A DNA stretch of 64,000 nucleotides. Origin: Tribonema minus (Eukaryota > Sar > Xanthophyceae > Tribonematales > Tribonemataceae). The stretch covers positions 434,001 to 498,000 of the forward strand of contig JAFCMP010000002.1 of NCBI GenBank assembly GCA_017506865.1. The letters are read 5' to 3'. The notes below the pieces were generated by a model that saw only the letters and a list, made by a program, of their open reading frames with translations, was not told the DNA's origin and did not search any database. The translations under genes and the position numbers were made by a program. Positions 9,768 through 21,400 of this stretch are shown in pieces. Position 1 is the stretch's first letter, and every line of letters begins with the position of its first letter.

Positions 9768-12700
9768 TTACCGCACGTAGATGGTGCCCTTGGCGGTGCG
9801 TGCCTTCCAGTCGTAGTCCGAGGAGTACCCCTGGGTGTCGCCGCCGCTGCCAGTGGAGGCGGGGATCTTGGCCAGCTGTTGAAGGAGGGGGAAGCGGGAA
9901 AATGCAGTGTTCAGCCTCCATTTCATGTCCATGGAAGACACAATATGAAAAAACATGGAAGAGAGCTGTTGCATTCAAAAAGCGCTATCGAGAACTGCCC
10001 ACATTAGGTGGTGATGTGGCGGAATCTACTCTGCAAGGTACTCTGCAGCATTGCAAATTGAATGGCACGCAGCAAAATGTAGGTCAAAGATAATGCAGTG
10101 CATGTAGGCAGTGGCAGTTGGTCCACGCACACTACATGTCAAAATCTCAGTCATTTCAACTGCAAAATCACCAGCTGGCCGCTTTGAACCTCAAGTCAAC
10201 ACATACTTCAAGTACATGCTGCCATCAAGCAATACATACATACCTTGATGAGGTCGCCGTAGATGGACTGCAGGGCGGCCATCGACACTGCCACTTTGAA
10301 CCTCAAGTCAAAATATACTTCAAGTATATGCTGCCATCAAGCATACTTCATACCTTGATGAGGTCGCCGTAGCCAGACAGCAAGGCGGCCATCGACACTG
10401 CCACTTTGAACCTCAAGTCAAAATATACTTCAAGTATATGCTGCCATCAAGCATACTACATACCTCGATGAGGTCGCCGTAGCCAGACAGCAGGGCGGCC
10501 ATCGACACTGCCACTTTGAACCTCAAGTCAAAATATACTTCAAGTATATGCTGCCATCAAGCATACTACATACCTCGATGAGGTCGCCGTAGCCAGACAG
10601 CAGGGCGGCCATCGACACTGCCACTTTGAACCTCAAGCCAAAATATACTTCAAGTATATGCTGCCATCAAGCATACTACATACCTCGATGAGGTCGCCGT
10701 AGCCAGACAGCAGGGCGGCCATCGACACTGCCACTTTGAACCTCAAGTCAAAATATACTTCAAGTATATGCTGCCATCAAGCATACTACATACCTCGATG
10801 AGATCGCCGTAGCCAGACAGCAGGGCGGCCATCGACACTGCCACTTTGAACCTCAAGTCAAAATATACTTGAAGTATATGCTGCCATCAAGCATACATGC
10901 ATACCTTGATGAGGTCGCCATAGGCGGACTGCAGGGCGGCCGCGTTCTTGGTGTCGATCGCCGCAAAGATGGCGTTCTTGAGGGCCTGCGCCTGCTTCTT
11001 GTCCGCCTTGGACGACATGCCGAAGCCGCCGCTGGCCAGCAGGGTGATGGCGTTCTTCTCCGCCTGTAAAAAGCACGATACACGCGTAAATGAAGGACGG
11101 TGACGTGCCAACGCGACTATTTTAAGTACGATTTCAGATCTTGCTATTGGAGGACATGCCAAAGCCGCCGCTGGCCAGCAGGGCGATGGCGTTCGTCTCC
11201 GCCTGCAATGAGCACGCATGCATGGACTGAAGGGCGGTGACGTGCCAATTCAACGACTTCAATCAAGATAGAAACAATTGCTGATCAGAATTCCCTTGTT
11301 TTTACGAAGAAGGATTCTAATTCTCTACCAGTCTTGCTTTTGCGTCCCACCATGGAGCGAAACTTCAAGCGGGCAATCCGTGTCTGTTGCCGCGTGTACG
11401 TTGCGCACGAGGTGTGGCGCCCTGATGGCGCGTTGCGTTTGCCAGCAATCACACTCACCGCTTGATTTCATGCTGACTTGACATGTACGTGAAGGGTGAT
11501 GCCACAGTCAAGCCTCAAGTGCTGGCTTGACGAGCGTGTGCGGTGTGTACTTCAATGACTGTCGTCCCAATGGCAACTCTCAAGTGCCTCCGCAGCCACT
11601 CAAATGATGCGGGCGGACAATTGGGGTCCAGTCAGGAATAATACAGCGTGTATATCTGTGCCTGAACCATGCTTGCCGACCAGAGCCAGCAGCTGCTAGC
11701 AGAGCACCATGCAGTCGGGTGAAAAAAACACAACGTCAACCACAGTAGTGACTGCCCACGTTTGAGTACACTTCAGCGTTTGGTTGAAGCATCATGCTGC
11801 TGTGCATGCGTATTCTTGGGGTGTTGTAAATACCATTGAATTTCGACACTGGCAAACCAGTTTGTAAAGATTTGATCTTGGGCTGGTATTACTGCATATC
11901 TCGCTGCAATTTGAAACTTATACCAGGACCACAATGCAAAGAGCATTTCAAGTTCAATGCACTTGTTGTAAAATGAATTTTTGCCAAGATTCTCTATGTG
12001 TTGCCATCGACATGATCCTTGTGATACCATGCACATAACAGGTGAGAATATGCAGTCAGTTTTTTGGGGGGGCATGGTTGCATGATTTGCATCTTTCGAC
12101 AGCATTTCTAAATTGCAGCATTGACACCCATGAGGGAGTGCCCAATAGACAATTACTCTAAACTACATGTAGGAGTTAAGGCAGTGAAGCCACATTGGCA
12201 CATTCGACATCAATTTGTACAACAGGCAGCTGCAGTAACTGGCCGGCAAATCACCAAAAGCGCATGCAACGACAGCACGCCGTATGATATTGCCTAAGCA
12301 GCCGCCGGTACCAAATCCAACAGAGGCGTGAGTGAATACGACACACACTGCTGCTATGCAGGTGCATGAGCTCTGAAGATTTGAAGTCTAGCCACAGTAT
12401 TGCGTTATGTACCTCACGGAGCATATGTAAGTTGTTTTAGATACGATCAGGCCGCATCACATGTTTTTGAACACCAAACTAGCATGTATAATGATACCTA
12501 CTTGCTAATGCAGACCTGTCAAGATAACCTGATTCAGCAAAGTTGGCTGTCCGCAATTTCTGTGCTCAACCAAGTGGTGGTGGTTGAGCAGAAGGCCCTT
12601 CTAGCTCTCTGAATTGCAAACGATTATGAAACGGCACAAAATTGTCAGCCCTTCGTGATGTACTGTAGGACAGCAGGCCCGAGCTTCATCGGTCAAGTGC

Positions 12701-13452
12701 ATTGAGCGCACACGCGGTTTGAGCGAGAAAGTACTTACCGCCACAGCCTCGAAGTTGCCCGCCTTAACGGCGCCCGCCAGGCTCAGCACCTTGTCGCCGT
12801 AGATGCCCTTGGCACGCTGCACGGTGGCCTCCGACACAGCGCCATCAGCGAACGCCAGCTCGGGGATAGCCACTGCCGCAACTGCCGCCGCGGTGAACAC
12901 AGTCTGCAGGACTGCGCGGCGGGACTCCGGTGCCGCAGACATCGTCATGGCGGAGCTGCAGCCGTGGAACGCAAGCACGACCCCAGGTTTAGGATATGTA
13001 TCCAGTTACGTGCGTAGGGAACGCCTGTATGATGACCCCCGCCTCATCGGAGCCTCTTATAAAGATGAGCAGGAGCGCACCAGCCCCTGGCGATAGCGAC
13101 ACAATCAGACATAGTGTGTTGCTACCACTGCAGAAGAAGCAGCTGCGCGGCCTGCCTGCTGGCTGGCTGTATGAAAGTCAAAAGACCTTGACCTTGTGGG
13201 GGCTCGACTTCTGGAGAGCACACGCACTGCACGCGCCCCGTAATGCGAGTACGAGCAGCTCCACGCGCTCTCGTACGCCATCTGCAGACTGCTATTCATC
13301 TAACAGCGTCGCTCGCTCGCAACTGCATTGCATGTTGCCTGTCACATATACTCCGGAAAGAGCTGTTACCTGGAGCGCACACCGGCCAGGGGAGCCGCAG
13401 GCATGAAAGCCGATGCGGAAGCAGCCAGGCACAGGACTCCGACGGCCTTCAT
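9768..13452 (-). CDS. photosystem II extrinsic lumen protein (12-kDa / Psb31-like), plastid-targeted precursor
   Basis: Four exons, 13452-13370, 12955-12739, 11063-10905 and 9875-9768, join in phase to 188 residues. Residues 1-16 (MKAVGVLCLAASASAF) are an ER signal with the ASAF-type cleavage site of complex red plastids. A short Ser/Arg-rich transit segment follows, then a twin-arginine lumen signal, ESRRAVLQTVFTAAAVAAV ending ELAFA, before DGAVSEATVQRAKGIYG. The mature part (AEKNAITLLASGGFG, DKKQAQALKNAIFAAID) and C-terminus TQGYSSDYDWKARTAKGTIYVR-type tail resemble ochrophyte PSII extrinsic proteins that shield the oxygen-evolving complex on the lumen side. The exact name (12-kDa extrinsic, Psb31) is from memory and less sure than the compartment. 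Introns 2 and 3 carry duplicated exon edges. Confidence 0.75.
10190..10904 (-). repeat. six-copy 110-bp tandem array of pseudo-exon plus intron
   Basis: Within intron 3 of the PSII gene, a 110-bp unit repeats with donor boundaries at 10794, 10684, 10574, 10464, 10354 and 10244, after the true exon 3 donor at 10905/10904. On the minus strand each unit contains a GTGGCAG acceptor, 44 nt resembling the end of exon 3 (reading AALLSGYGDLIE or AALQSIYGDLIK), a GTATG donor, and about 66 bp of intron. Units are nearly identical, so the expansion is recent. The flanking half-palindrome ATACTTCAAGTAT recurs in each. Confidence 0.9.
11140..11215 (-). repeat. partial copy of PSII exon 3 start in intron 2
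   Basis: Minus-strand TTGCAG followed by a segment reading AETNAIALLASGGFGMSS repeats the first part of exon 3 (AEKNAITLLASGGFGMSS) about 142 bp upstream of it. Exon 3 thus has copies of its acceptor side in intron 2 and of its donor side in intron 3. Confidence 0.85.
11220..12738. other. body of PSII intron 2
   Basis: This 1.5-kb AT-richer stretch lies between exons 2 and 3 of the PSII gene. No other gene, RNA or mobile element was recognised in it. Confidence 0.4.
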
Positions 13453-14477
13453 GGTGCAGGTGGTGGGTGGTGACTGCGGCAAGAGAGTGATTTCACGCGA
13501 AAACATTTTCAAGCTTGAAATAGATCCTGCCCCCGAAACCCCTGCGTGTGCATACATGAAGACTGAGCAGAAAGAGAACACATATGTATATGTAGTGACT
13601 GAGCAGAAAAGAGAGAACCGGGCACATGTGCAAAACATTGTATCAGATGTAAACAGCAGGTCTGAAGCTGCTAAGAACGTAACGGCAAAGGAAAACATGT
13701 GCACGTGAGACGTTTCCATACTGAACATACTGAACACCCATGCCTCGAATGCTATTTATAAAGCTTGCACACAGAAGTCTTTTGACTACTGTGGATATGA
13801 TGGCACTGTTTGACTCGTGGCCAATGACTGCAGCAGCAGTGACCACGGGTATTGTTGGAAGGCTCTTGCGGCTACCAATCCTGGTCACCTAGAGCTCTAC
13901 GATCTTTTGATTCGTTTCCATGTGCAATTTACAGTGAGGATGCAAGGTGGTGTCATTAAGAAGTGATCGCCGTTGCACATTGAGACACATTGTCGCAAGG
14001 TGCATGCAGATTCTGGCAGCAAGCTTCACATCAATCATCTTGGCAGTTTCGCGCCTTGAACGAGGATGAATACAGATATATTGTGCTGGGGTGAAATTGT
14101 GTTTGCATCTGTGATACTGCCTGTGCAAGTGCCAGAACAAGATACTCTCAACCACTGTCGGCCTCGGCAGCAGTACTGCGTCTTGCAGCGCAAGCACTGC
14201 GATGTTGTCATTGCCACTCTGGTGTGGCAATCTGCTGTGCAGCAGCGGCAACAGTGCTCTCTCCACCATAATGAAGTCTGCACGTCGTCACCGTTTAGGC
14301 CGGTGGTATTGTCAACCCCTACCTCGCCGAAACAATCTGCATCGCGTGTGTTGTCTAGGGCTGCGATCGACAGGTGCTTTCGTCCACGCACGCTGCACCA
14401 CCCAGCGGGACCTACAGTATCAGATGCTCAAATGGCGACGCCAATATGCGACAGCACGCCCACACGCAACGCGCGGC
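13453..14477. other. intergenic, PSII promoter side and MenB 3' side
   Basis: About 1 kb between two minus-strand genes. No coding exon recognised. It must hold the promoter of the PSII gene and the MenB 3' end. Confidence 0.35.
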
Positions 14478-17400
14478 CTACAACTTGGACGTCGGAACGG
14501 CGCGAAAGCGCGCCGGCCGCTTGGCCAGGAACGCGTCCCTGCCCTCCTTGCCCTCCTCACTCAGATAGAACAGGCGCGTCGCGTTGCCCGCGAGCTGCAT
14601 GGAGCCGGCCTGGCCGTCCTCGTCCGCATTGAGCGCTGCCTTGAGGCAGGAGATGGCTGTCGGCGAGTTCTCCATGATGCGCCGGCACCACTTCATAGTC
14701 TCCCCCTCGAGCTGCGCGAGGGGGACGACCTGCACGGAAGGGGGTGGAGAGGTGGGTGGGTGGATGGGTGGGTGTGTGTGTGGAGCCACACTTATCGAAA
14801 GGCGTCACGGGCAACTCGTCTGCTATTATGTGCACGCATTGAGCGTTTGATTGCTCATGTTGTCACAGCCACGCCCACAATTGGCAGTGCATACGGTAGA
14901 TCGAATGTTTTCCATGCGTGACGCCATGAGCCATGACCCTCTTCAAGCCACACATCAGTGCCCCTCAATTCTCCCCCCCCCCCCCACACACACACACCTT
15001 GGTGCAACACACACTCTGGGGGAGCATAGCTCTGATAATTCCATGCCTAACGCCATAAGCCTTAAGCCCACAACCCTCTTCAAGCCCCCCCCCCCCCCTC
15101 CACCCCCCCCCCCCGGTCCCCATCGACCATCGCCATCCCTCGATACAACACATACAAAGGCTCGCAGCACTGCACATACCTTGTTAACAAGGCCCATGTC
15201 CAGCGCCTCCTGAGCGCTGTAGAACCTGCTGAGGAACCAGATCTCGCGCGCCTTCTTCTGACCCACAATGCGCGCCATGTGGCTGCTGCCGTAGCCGGCG
15301 TCGAAGCTGCCCACGCGCGGCCCGGTCTGGTGCGCAACGGGGGGGGGGGCAGCAGCGCGTCAGTGCTCAGCGTAGGGCCAGGGTTATGCTCCACATCGAA
15401 GCATAGGGCCAGTGTTAGGCTCATGAGTACACCGCGCCGAAGCTGCTGATGCGCGGCCCGGTCTGGTTCGCAAGGAGGGCGCAGCGGCGCGTCAGTGCTC
15501 AACAGCATGGGCTAGGGTTAAACTCATCAGTACACCGTGCCAAAGCTGCCAACGCGCGGCCCGGTCTGGTGTGCACGTAGGGCGCAGCGGCGCATCAGTG
15601 CTCAACAGCATAGGGCTAGGAATAGGCTCAACAGTGCTCCGCATCAAAGCTGCCGACACGCGGCCCGGTCTGGTGCGCAGTGGCACATCAGTGCTCAACA
15701 TAGGGCTAGGGTTAGCCTCATCAGTGCTCACCGTCCGCGATCCGGCGTGGTGCTCATGAGGCGCAGCGGCGCGTGTATGCCCAACATAGGGCTAGAATCG
15801 GCAGCGCGCAGACCTAAGCTGCCGCGCCCGCAGGCCGGTCTGGTGCGCAATGAGCCCCCAGCGGCACGTCAGTGCTCAGCATAGGGCTGGGCTTGGGTCG
15901 GGAGTGCTCGGCAAAGGACCGCAGCGGCTCAAGAGCGCTCGGCTTGAACTTATAGCTACATTATTCAGTCCTCGGCATCAGAGCTGCCGACTCAAGGCTC
16001 TCTGGAGCCCAAGGGGCGTGCAGCGACGCATCACCGCGCACCACGGGGGATTAGGGTTGCGCTTGTCAGCGCTCAGCATCAGAGATGTCGACGCGACCGT
16101 CAGAGCGCGGGGAGCGCAGTGTCATGTGACTGCTCAGCTTACGATCAGATTTAAGGCTCATCAGTGCTCAGCATGGGGCACCAAGCTGATATGGCTGCAG
16201 GCACGTGCACGTTGGATGGCCACACGCAGGGAGGCAGAGAGTGCTTTTCAATGTGCCAAAGCTGCGCCCGCGCAGAACTTGAACATGAAGCCGATCTTGC
16301 AATACTGGCAGCCCTTGTGAGCGCATGCCATGGGGCTGCAGCTGAGGGTGTGGGGGCTTGCGTGCAGCTCAAAATATTACAAGTGCCACATAGTGTACTT
16401 AGTTGCCAAATGGACAGAGCCGCCAGCCACCAGGGCAATCCACAATGTTCAAACTAGCGATGCCAAGTACACTAGTGTACAGAATCACGCTAGAGCTGGT
16501 GATGCATGCGTGGCAGCTGCATATTGACGCTACCAGGATGATAGATACTTGCCTGAGGCACGAGCAACAGATTTGGGACAAAAGCGGCCACTGCCGCCTT
16601 CATGCATGAATGGACCTGCATCATAGTCGTCACAGGTGTTCGTCGTTTGCTAGCCTCTGACGAAGCCTGCAGGAGCAGCACTGCAGACGGCTTTCACAGG
16701 TCCGCAAATTGATACCACACACCCACACAAGATTCATCAGCAGCCAGTATGCAAATGCGGGTGATAGGGTACGTAGGTGCAAAATTGAGGGCATGCACGT
16801 ACCTGCCCAAACACGGCGTTGTCCGCTGCGATCGTGAGGTCGGCGACCATGTGCAGTATGTGCCCTCCACCGATGGCGTATCCGGCGACGGCGGCGATGA
16901 TGGGCTTTGGACAGCGCCGCATCTATAGCAGTTACACGAGGCAGGTATGCATGGAACAGCCGAGCAGACAAACAGGCGCACATGCTTAGTGAAGCCTGAT
17001 GTCAGTGCAGCTGCGGGCTAACAGAAGCTGAAGTTGTTGTGCTTGACAACTCCAAAAGTCAAGGGATGTGAATGGTGTACATAGGAAAAACATGGTGCAT
17101 GCCCGGCCTTCCACTGCGAACATCGATCACTACTTACAGCGGTCTCAAGCAGAACCAGGACTACAGTTGGTACCGCCCCCACCGAAAAATGACGTCTTAC
17201 TGCTGCAAAGCTAACTACAGTCAAAACAATGCAGCACTGAGATGCGAGTGCCATTTGGGGCTTGAAGGCAGCAGCCCTAACCTGAGCTGCTAAGACAAAG
17301 GTGCAGTGATACCGCTGGGCAGGAACGGAGCATGCGGATGCTCGTTATGTCACGTGCACCTGCTCGCAGGAAGCGTGAGCGCCTGTCCTTCTCACAACAT

Positions 17401-18208
17401 CGGCTTGTCCCTGCACCGTCAGCTGTTGCAAGCACTGCTGGCACATGGGTTCTACAGCGTGAGACACCTCCTTACACACCTGAACGTGCAGATCCAGGAC
17501 TCGCAATCGCGGCACTGGCTCCGAGCCATCGTCGTATCCCCCCTCTCCCCTCACAGCCTGGTCTCCACCGCTGCAGAACGCATAAGTGCCCTCCCCCGTG
17601 AGTATTATTGCTCCTACGGTAGGGTCGTCCTGAGCCAGATCCATTGCCTTGCGGAGCTCATTGACCTGCATCAGCGCCCGTACGTTGACATACATATTTG
17701 CGCATGAGTGCCAGCACATGAAACATGCATCGCTGAACTGAGCAGATGTAGGTGGTGCAGCCCAACACATCTTGTTGAAGTTGCAGTCGGAGTCTCGCGA
17801 GATCACCACATCAGAACGCGCGGCGCAACAGCCTTAGCTAACCCTCAGATCACTGAGGCACTGCGCTCATCGTCCCTTTGATTCAGCCCGCCGTCGCGGG
17901 GCTGAATCATGTGCGCTGGCCGTTGTGCGTGATTCATGCTGCTGATGCATACACAACCATGATCTGCAGCAGCCATGATGCCAGTCACGTGCAGTGGAAG
18001 CACGCGAATTGGCATCAGGACTCACAGTGATGGGCCTGAAGGCATTGTGCACTTCTGGCCTGTTGATAGCGATGCGTGCAGTGCCATCCTCGGGCGACAG
18101 CTTGTAGGTGATGTCTTGAAACCCGTACTTGGCTGTGTGGTCCACCCACTGCCCTGGCGTGTCTGAAATGAGGTGATAGTTATCACTGGCCGTCGTGGGT
18201 TGCCTCAT
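14478..18208 (-). CDS. menB: 1,4-dihydroxy-2-naphthoyl-CoA synthase (MenB), PTS1-tagged
   Basis: Five exons (18208-18026, 17665-17480, 16922-16803, 15326-15180, 14729-14478), all phase 0, give 295 residues, the usual MenB size. This crotonase-fold enzyme closes the second ring in phylloquinone/menaquinone synthesis, converting o-succinylbenzoyl-CoA to DHNA-CoA. Visible hallmarks in order are [31 protein letters not shown] (oxyanion-hole loop), [38 protein letters not shown] and [11 protein letters not shown]. The protein ends in SKL, a textbook peroxisomal PTS1. The start chosen is the first ATG of the open exon; an upstream non-ATG stretch (AAAHKS) is open but unsupported, and a further 5' exon cannot be excluded. 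Intron 3 carries many copies of the exon 4 acceptor edge. Divergent from RibA-RibB. Confidence 0.9.
14973..15115. repeat. poly-C and CA low-complexity tracts in MenB intron 4
   Basis: Runs of C at about 14979-14991 and 15087-15114 with a short CA run between them. Simple-sequence DNA with G-quadruplex potential on the minus (transcribed) strand; no gene. Confidence 0.8.
15327..16175 (-). repeat. tandem copies of MenB exon 4 acceptor edge in intron 3
   Basis: The plus-strand core GCGCGGCCCGGTCTGG, the reverse complement of the exon 4 start with its ACCAG acceptor, recurs at about 15,318, 15,454, 15,556 and 15,658, with more degenerate copies on to about 16,170. Unit length is roughly 100-135 bp. 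Each unit also carries a stretch like TCAGTGCTCAACATAGGGCT. Only the copy at 15326 reads in frame as [13 protein letters not shown]. Confidence 0.8.
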
Positions 18209-18469
18209 GCTCTTGTGCGCCGCCGCCAAGGCCTAGGCAGAGATGATGACACACACAGGTTGAAGTTTTGAAAGAGTTCAACTACCGTAAAAATCAGCGG
18301 TTTTGGGCACGCTCTAGCGCAGGAGCAGCAAGAAAAGCAGCAGCTGGAGTCGCGCTTGGCGTTCTGAATTACATATCGCATGCAACAGCACGGAGCTTAG
18401 CTGAAGGCAGCAGCGAGGGTGGGCGCAGGCCATCGTGCGGTTGTCGTCGGACACATACAGCTCCGTACC
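18209..18469. promoter_or_regulatory. divergent spacer between MenB and RibA-RibB
   Basis: The start codons of the two genes are 261 bp apart and point away from each other, so promoter elements for both should lie here unless either gene has an unseen 5' exon. No TATA box or known element is convincing. Confidence 0.45.
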
Positions 18470-21400
18470 ATGGTAGTATTGCGATGTGCGACGTGTTCGG
18501 CGATGGTAGCTGTATTGGCGATGCTCACGATTGCCTTGGCCAATGCGGGACCGTCTGCACAGCATCAGCAGGGCGCCAGCGGCAGCGGCCACCGGCACAC
18601 CCGTCAGCTGCATGAATTACCGCATCAGGATTCAACAGCACTTCGCTCACGAAGACAACACAGCAGTCATCGGGCACGATGGGTTCCTGTAGGCTTAAGA
18701 GGCGGAGCTTCAGCAGCAGCTGCCACATCAACATCTTTGCCCACAGGCGATCCCACGCTGTCCCAAGACGAAGCAGGGGCTGTGGCCGAGGAAGTTTTGA
18801 GCTTCGCGACCGAGGCAGCAGCACACAACACGCATCGGCGACCATGTATGCCTGCCATTTTCAAGGGAGAGGGATCAGGAGGGGAAAGTGACTGCTTCAC
18901 TCGCTTTGTCAGCGAATGCAAGCTGCCCACGCGGAAGGGGACTTTCAGACTCCGGGCCTACTCTTACGAGGGGCCGACAAAAGGGCTGGAGCCGCTGGCG
19001 ATTGTTTCAGGAGATATTGGGGATGGCGTGGATGTGCCGGTGCGCGTGCATGATCAGGTATACCAATAGCATGGCTCTGCTTGTTTTTCAACGAGAGGTA
19101 GTGCTAACCTTAAGCATCAATCTCATTTTCATTTTAGCTTTGCAACGGAAACGAATTTGAACTTTGGAACTCAGTGTAGCTCATCAAAGGTGTTTGATTT
19201 TTTTGTGCTAGCTGACATTTTAATGTCATACTGCTTCTTGCGAAAAATAATACTTCTTTTGTCAAGCTTCAACTTGAAAGCATCAGATTAGCACTGAACC
19301 ATATTCATGCCAGCTGAAGTTAGCATCAATCATGACTCATGCAGCATATGGAGAAAGCCAGGTTGTCTTGCTGCAGACGTGCCATTGAGGCCATTGTTGG
19401 CTGAATGCAACACAAAATGATGCTGAAACACCTGGGCAGTTCGCAATTGCGGGACCCCGTCGATTTCATTCTACAGTTCATGAGCATGCATCTCAGTAGA
19501 TTGATCGTGTGCAAGAGCAACATCATTATCTGTTACGCTGTAGAGCATAAGAGCAACATCATCGCCTGTTACGCTGTAGAGCATAGCACACAATCCACCT
19601 TGACTGGCATTCGGCCTGCCCCAACATTGCAATTGGCGATTGCAGACAGCAGTTGGGGAGGTGTTGAGAAGTGGCGACACATGAAGCGAGTATTTCATTT
19701 GCCAGCACATTGAACTTTGATTGTGCATGCTCCAGTAGCTGCTCCTGTAAGCAAAACTCTGCTGACCGTAACACTCATAATGTGCGGTGGCAGTGCTGCA
19801 CTGACTATAATACTCCCAATGTGCGGTTGCAGTGCTGTGCTGACGATACCACTCGCAATGTGCGGCTGCAGTGCGTGACTAGCGAGGTTCTGGGCAGCAT
19901 GCGGTGCGACTGCCGGGAGCAGCTGGAGCTGAGTCTGGACTACATCCACCGCCATGGCGGGATTGTGATATATATGCAGCAGGTATGTATATATGGTCAC
20001 AGATAGTATTTGAAGTATGGTCACAAAACAATATTCGAAGTATTCATGTGAGGTTTGCCATCAATTGTGCTGGTTGCCGCGTAGCCTGGCAGCACACATT
20101 TGAGTGTTGCAACGTGCGGGAAGCTGAAGTGGAGCTTGATTAAGTCTTATATGCAGCAGGTATGTATGTATGGTCACAAACAGTATTTGAAGTCCTCATG
20201 TAAGGTTTGCCATCAATTGTGCTGGTTGTCTTTGTAGCCTGGCATCACACATTCGAATGTTGCAACAAGTGGGAAAGAGAAGCGGGGCTTTGATTGTGAC
20301 ATGTATGCAGCAGGTATGTATGTATGGTCACAACGCATACTTGAAGTCTTCATGTAAGGTTTGTCGTCAATCGTGCTGGTTGTCTTTTAGCCTGGCAGCA
20401 CACATTCGAGTGTTGCAACATGTGGAAAGCTGAACCCGGGCTTGGTGCATGTCAAACTGAAGAACGCTGGTTATGAGCAGAAGGTGAAAGTACTTCGCAT
20501 GGCTGGAGATGTTGTAAAAATGACATGTGCGTTGAAGGACTCAAAGAGCACCTATGCGTTTTGAAGATACGGAGTCTGTCGTATTTGAATTTCACCCAAG
20601 GCAATGTTGCAAGCCCCCCCCATGAAACTGAGAGGTATGCAAGTCAAGTATTTCAAATAACCATGCCAGTATACCTTCTGCATCAATAGTTCTCAAGTGT
20701 GGGTAACTACAGTTTACCTCAAGACAGGCTGATATGCCTGAAAAACGTGTCCAACTCTATTTTGTGCAGTGTGGCGTGGATGCGCAGTTTAGTATTTGCC
20801 ATCAGTTCAGAGCTGTAGCAATTCATTGATTGTAATGGAGAGTATCGTGGCTTATTCGTCAGCGTGGTGGACTTCATTTGCATCAGCATGATGGGCTTCA
20901 CGTTCACCGACATGACCACTTCAGCTTGGTAACAGCCGTAGTCAACGCATTGGCAGCAGGGTATGTATGTTGGCATATCACCTGCAATGCCAGTATGATA
21001 CAAATTGTTGATGCTAGTGGCACCATGAGAGCCAGGTACAAGCCCCGACATTCACAATGCCTCATGTCACTGCCGCAGCCGTGTAGCTCTGTTGGTATTG
21101 CAGGGGAACAACCACAGCTGTCTCAACGCGCGCATCTTGTACTTTGTGAAAGTACATTGCCTGCCTTTAAATGTCGCTGCCCCTTGGCATGCGCTGTGCT
21201 GACACAAATACACACATAAACACGCCCACACACGTGCACGCGCACGCGCGCGCGCGCACACACACACACACACAACTTGTTGCTCACCGACCACCACACC
21301 TGCACCCCCTGTGTTCATTGGCTTACCAGGAGGGGCGCGGAATAGGGCTGGCCAATAAGATTGCGGCGTATTCGCTGCAGGACCAGGGGCTGGACACGGT

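Noticed and set aside
10190..10904. Regular repeats and spacers resembling a CRISPR array
   Set aside because: Units are 110 bp, nearly identical throughout with no variable spacers, lie in a eukaryotic intron and derive from the neighbouring exon.
13366..13737. Upstream extension of PSII exon 1 (start at 13737)
   Set aside because: The extension is Met/Phe/Ser/Cys-rich and would bury the signal peptide; the ATG at 13452 gives a standard signal.
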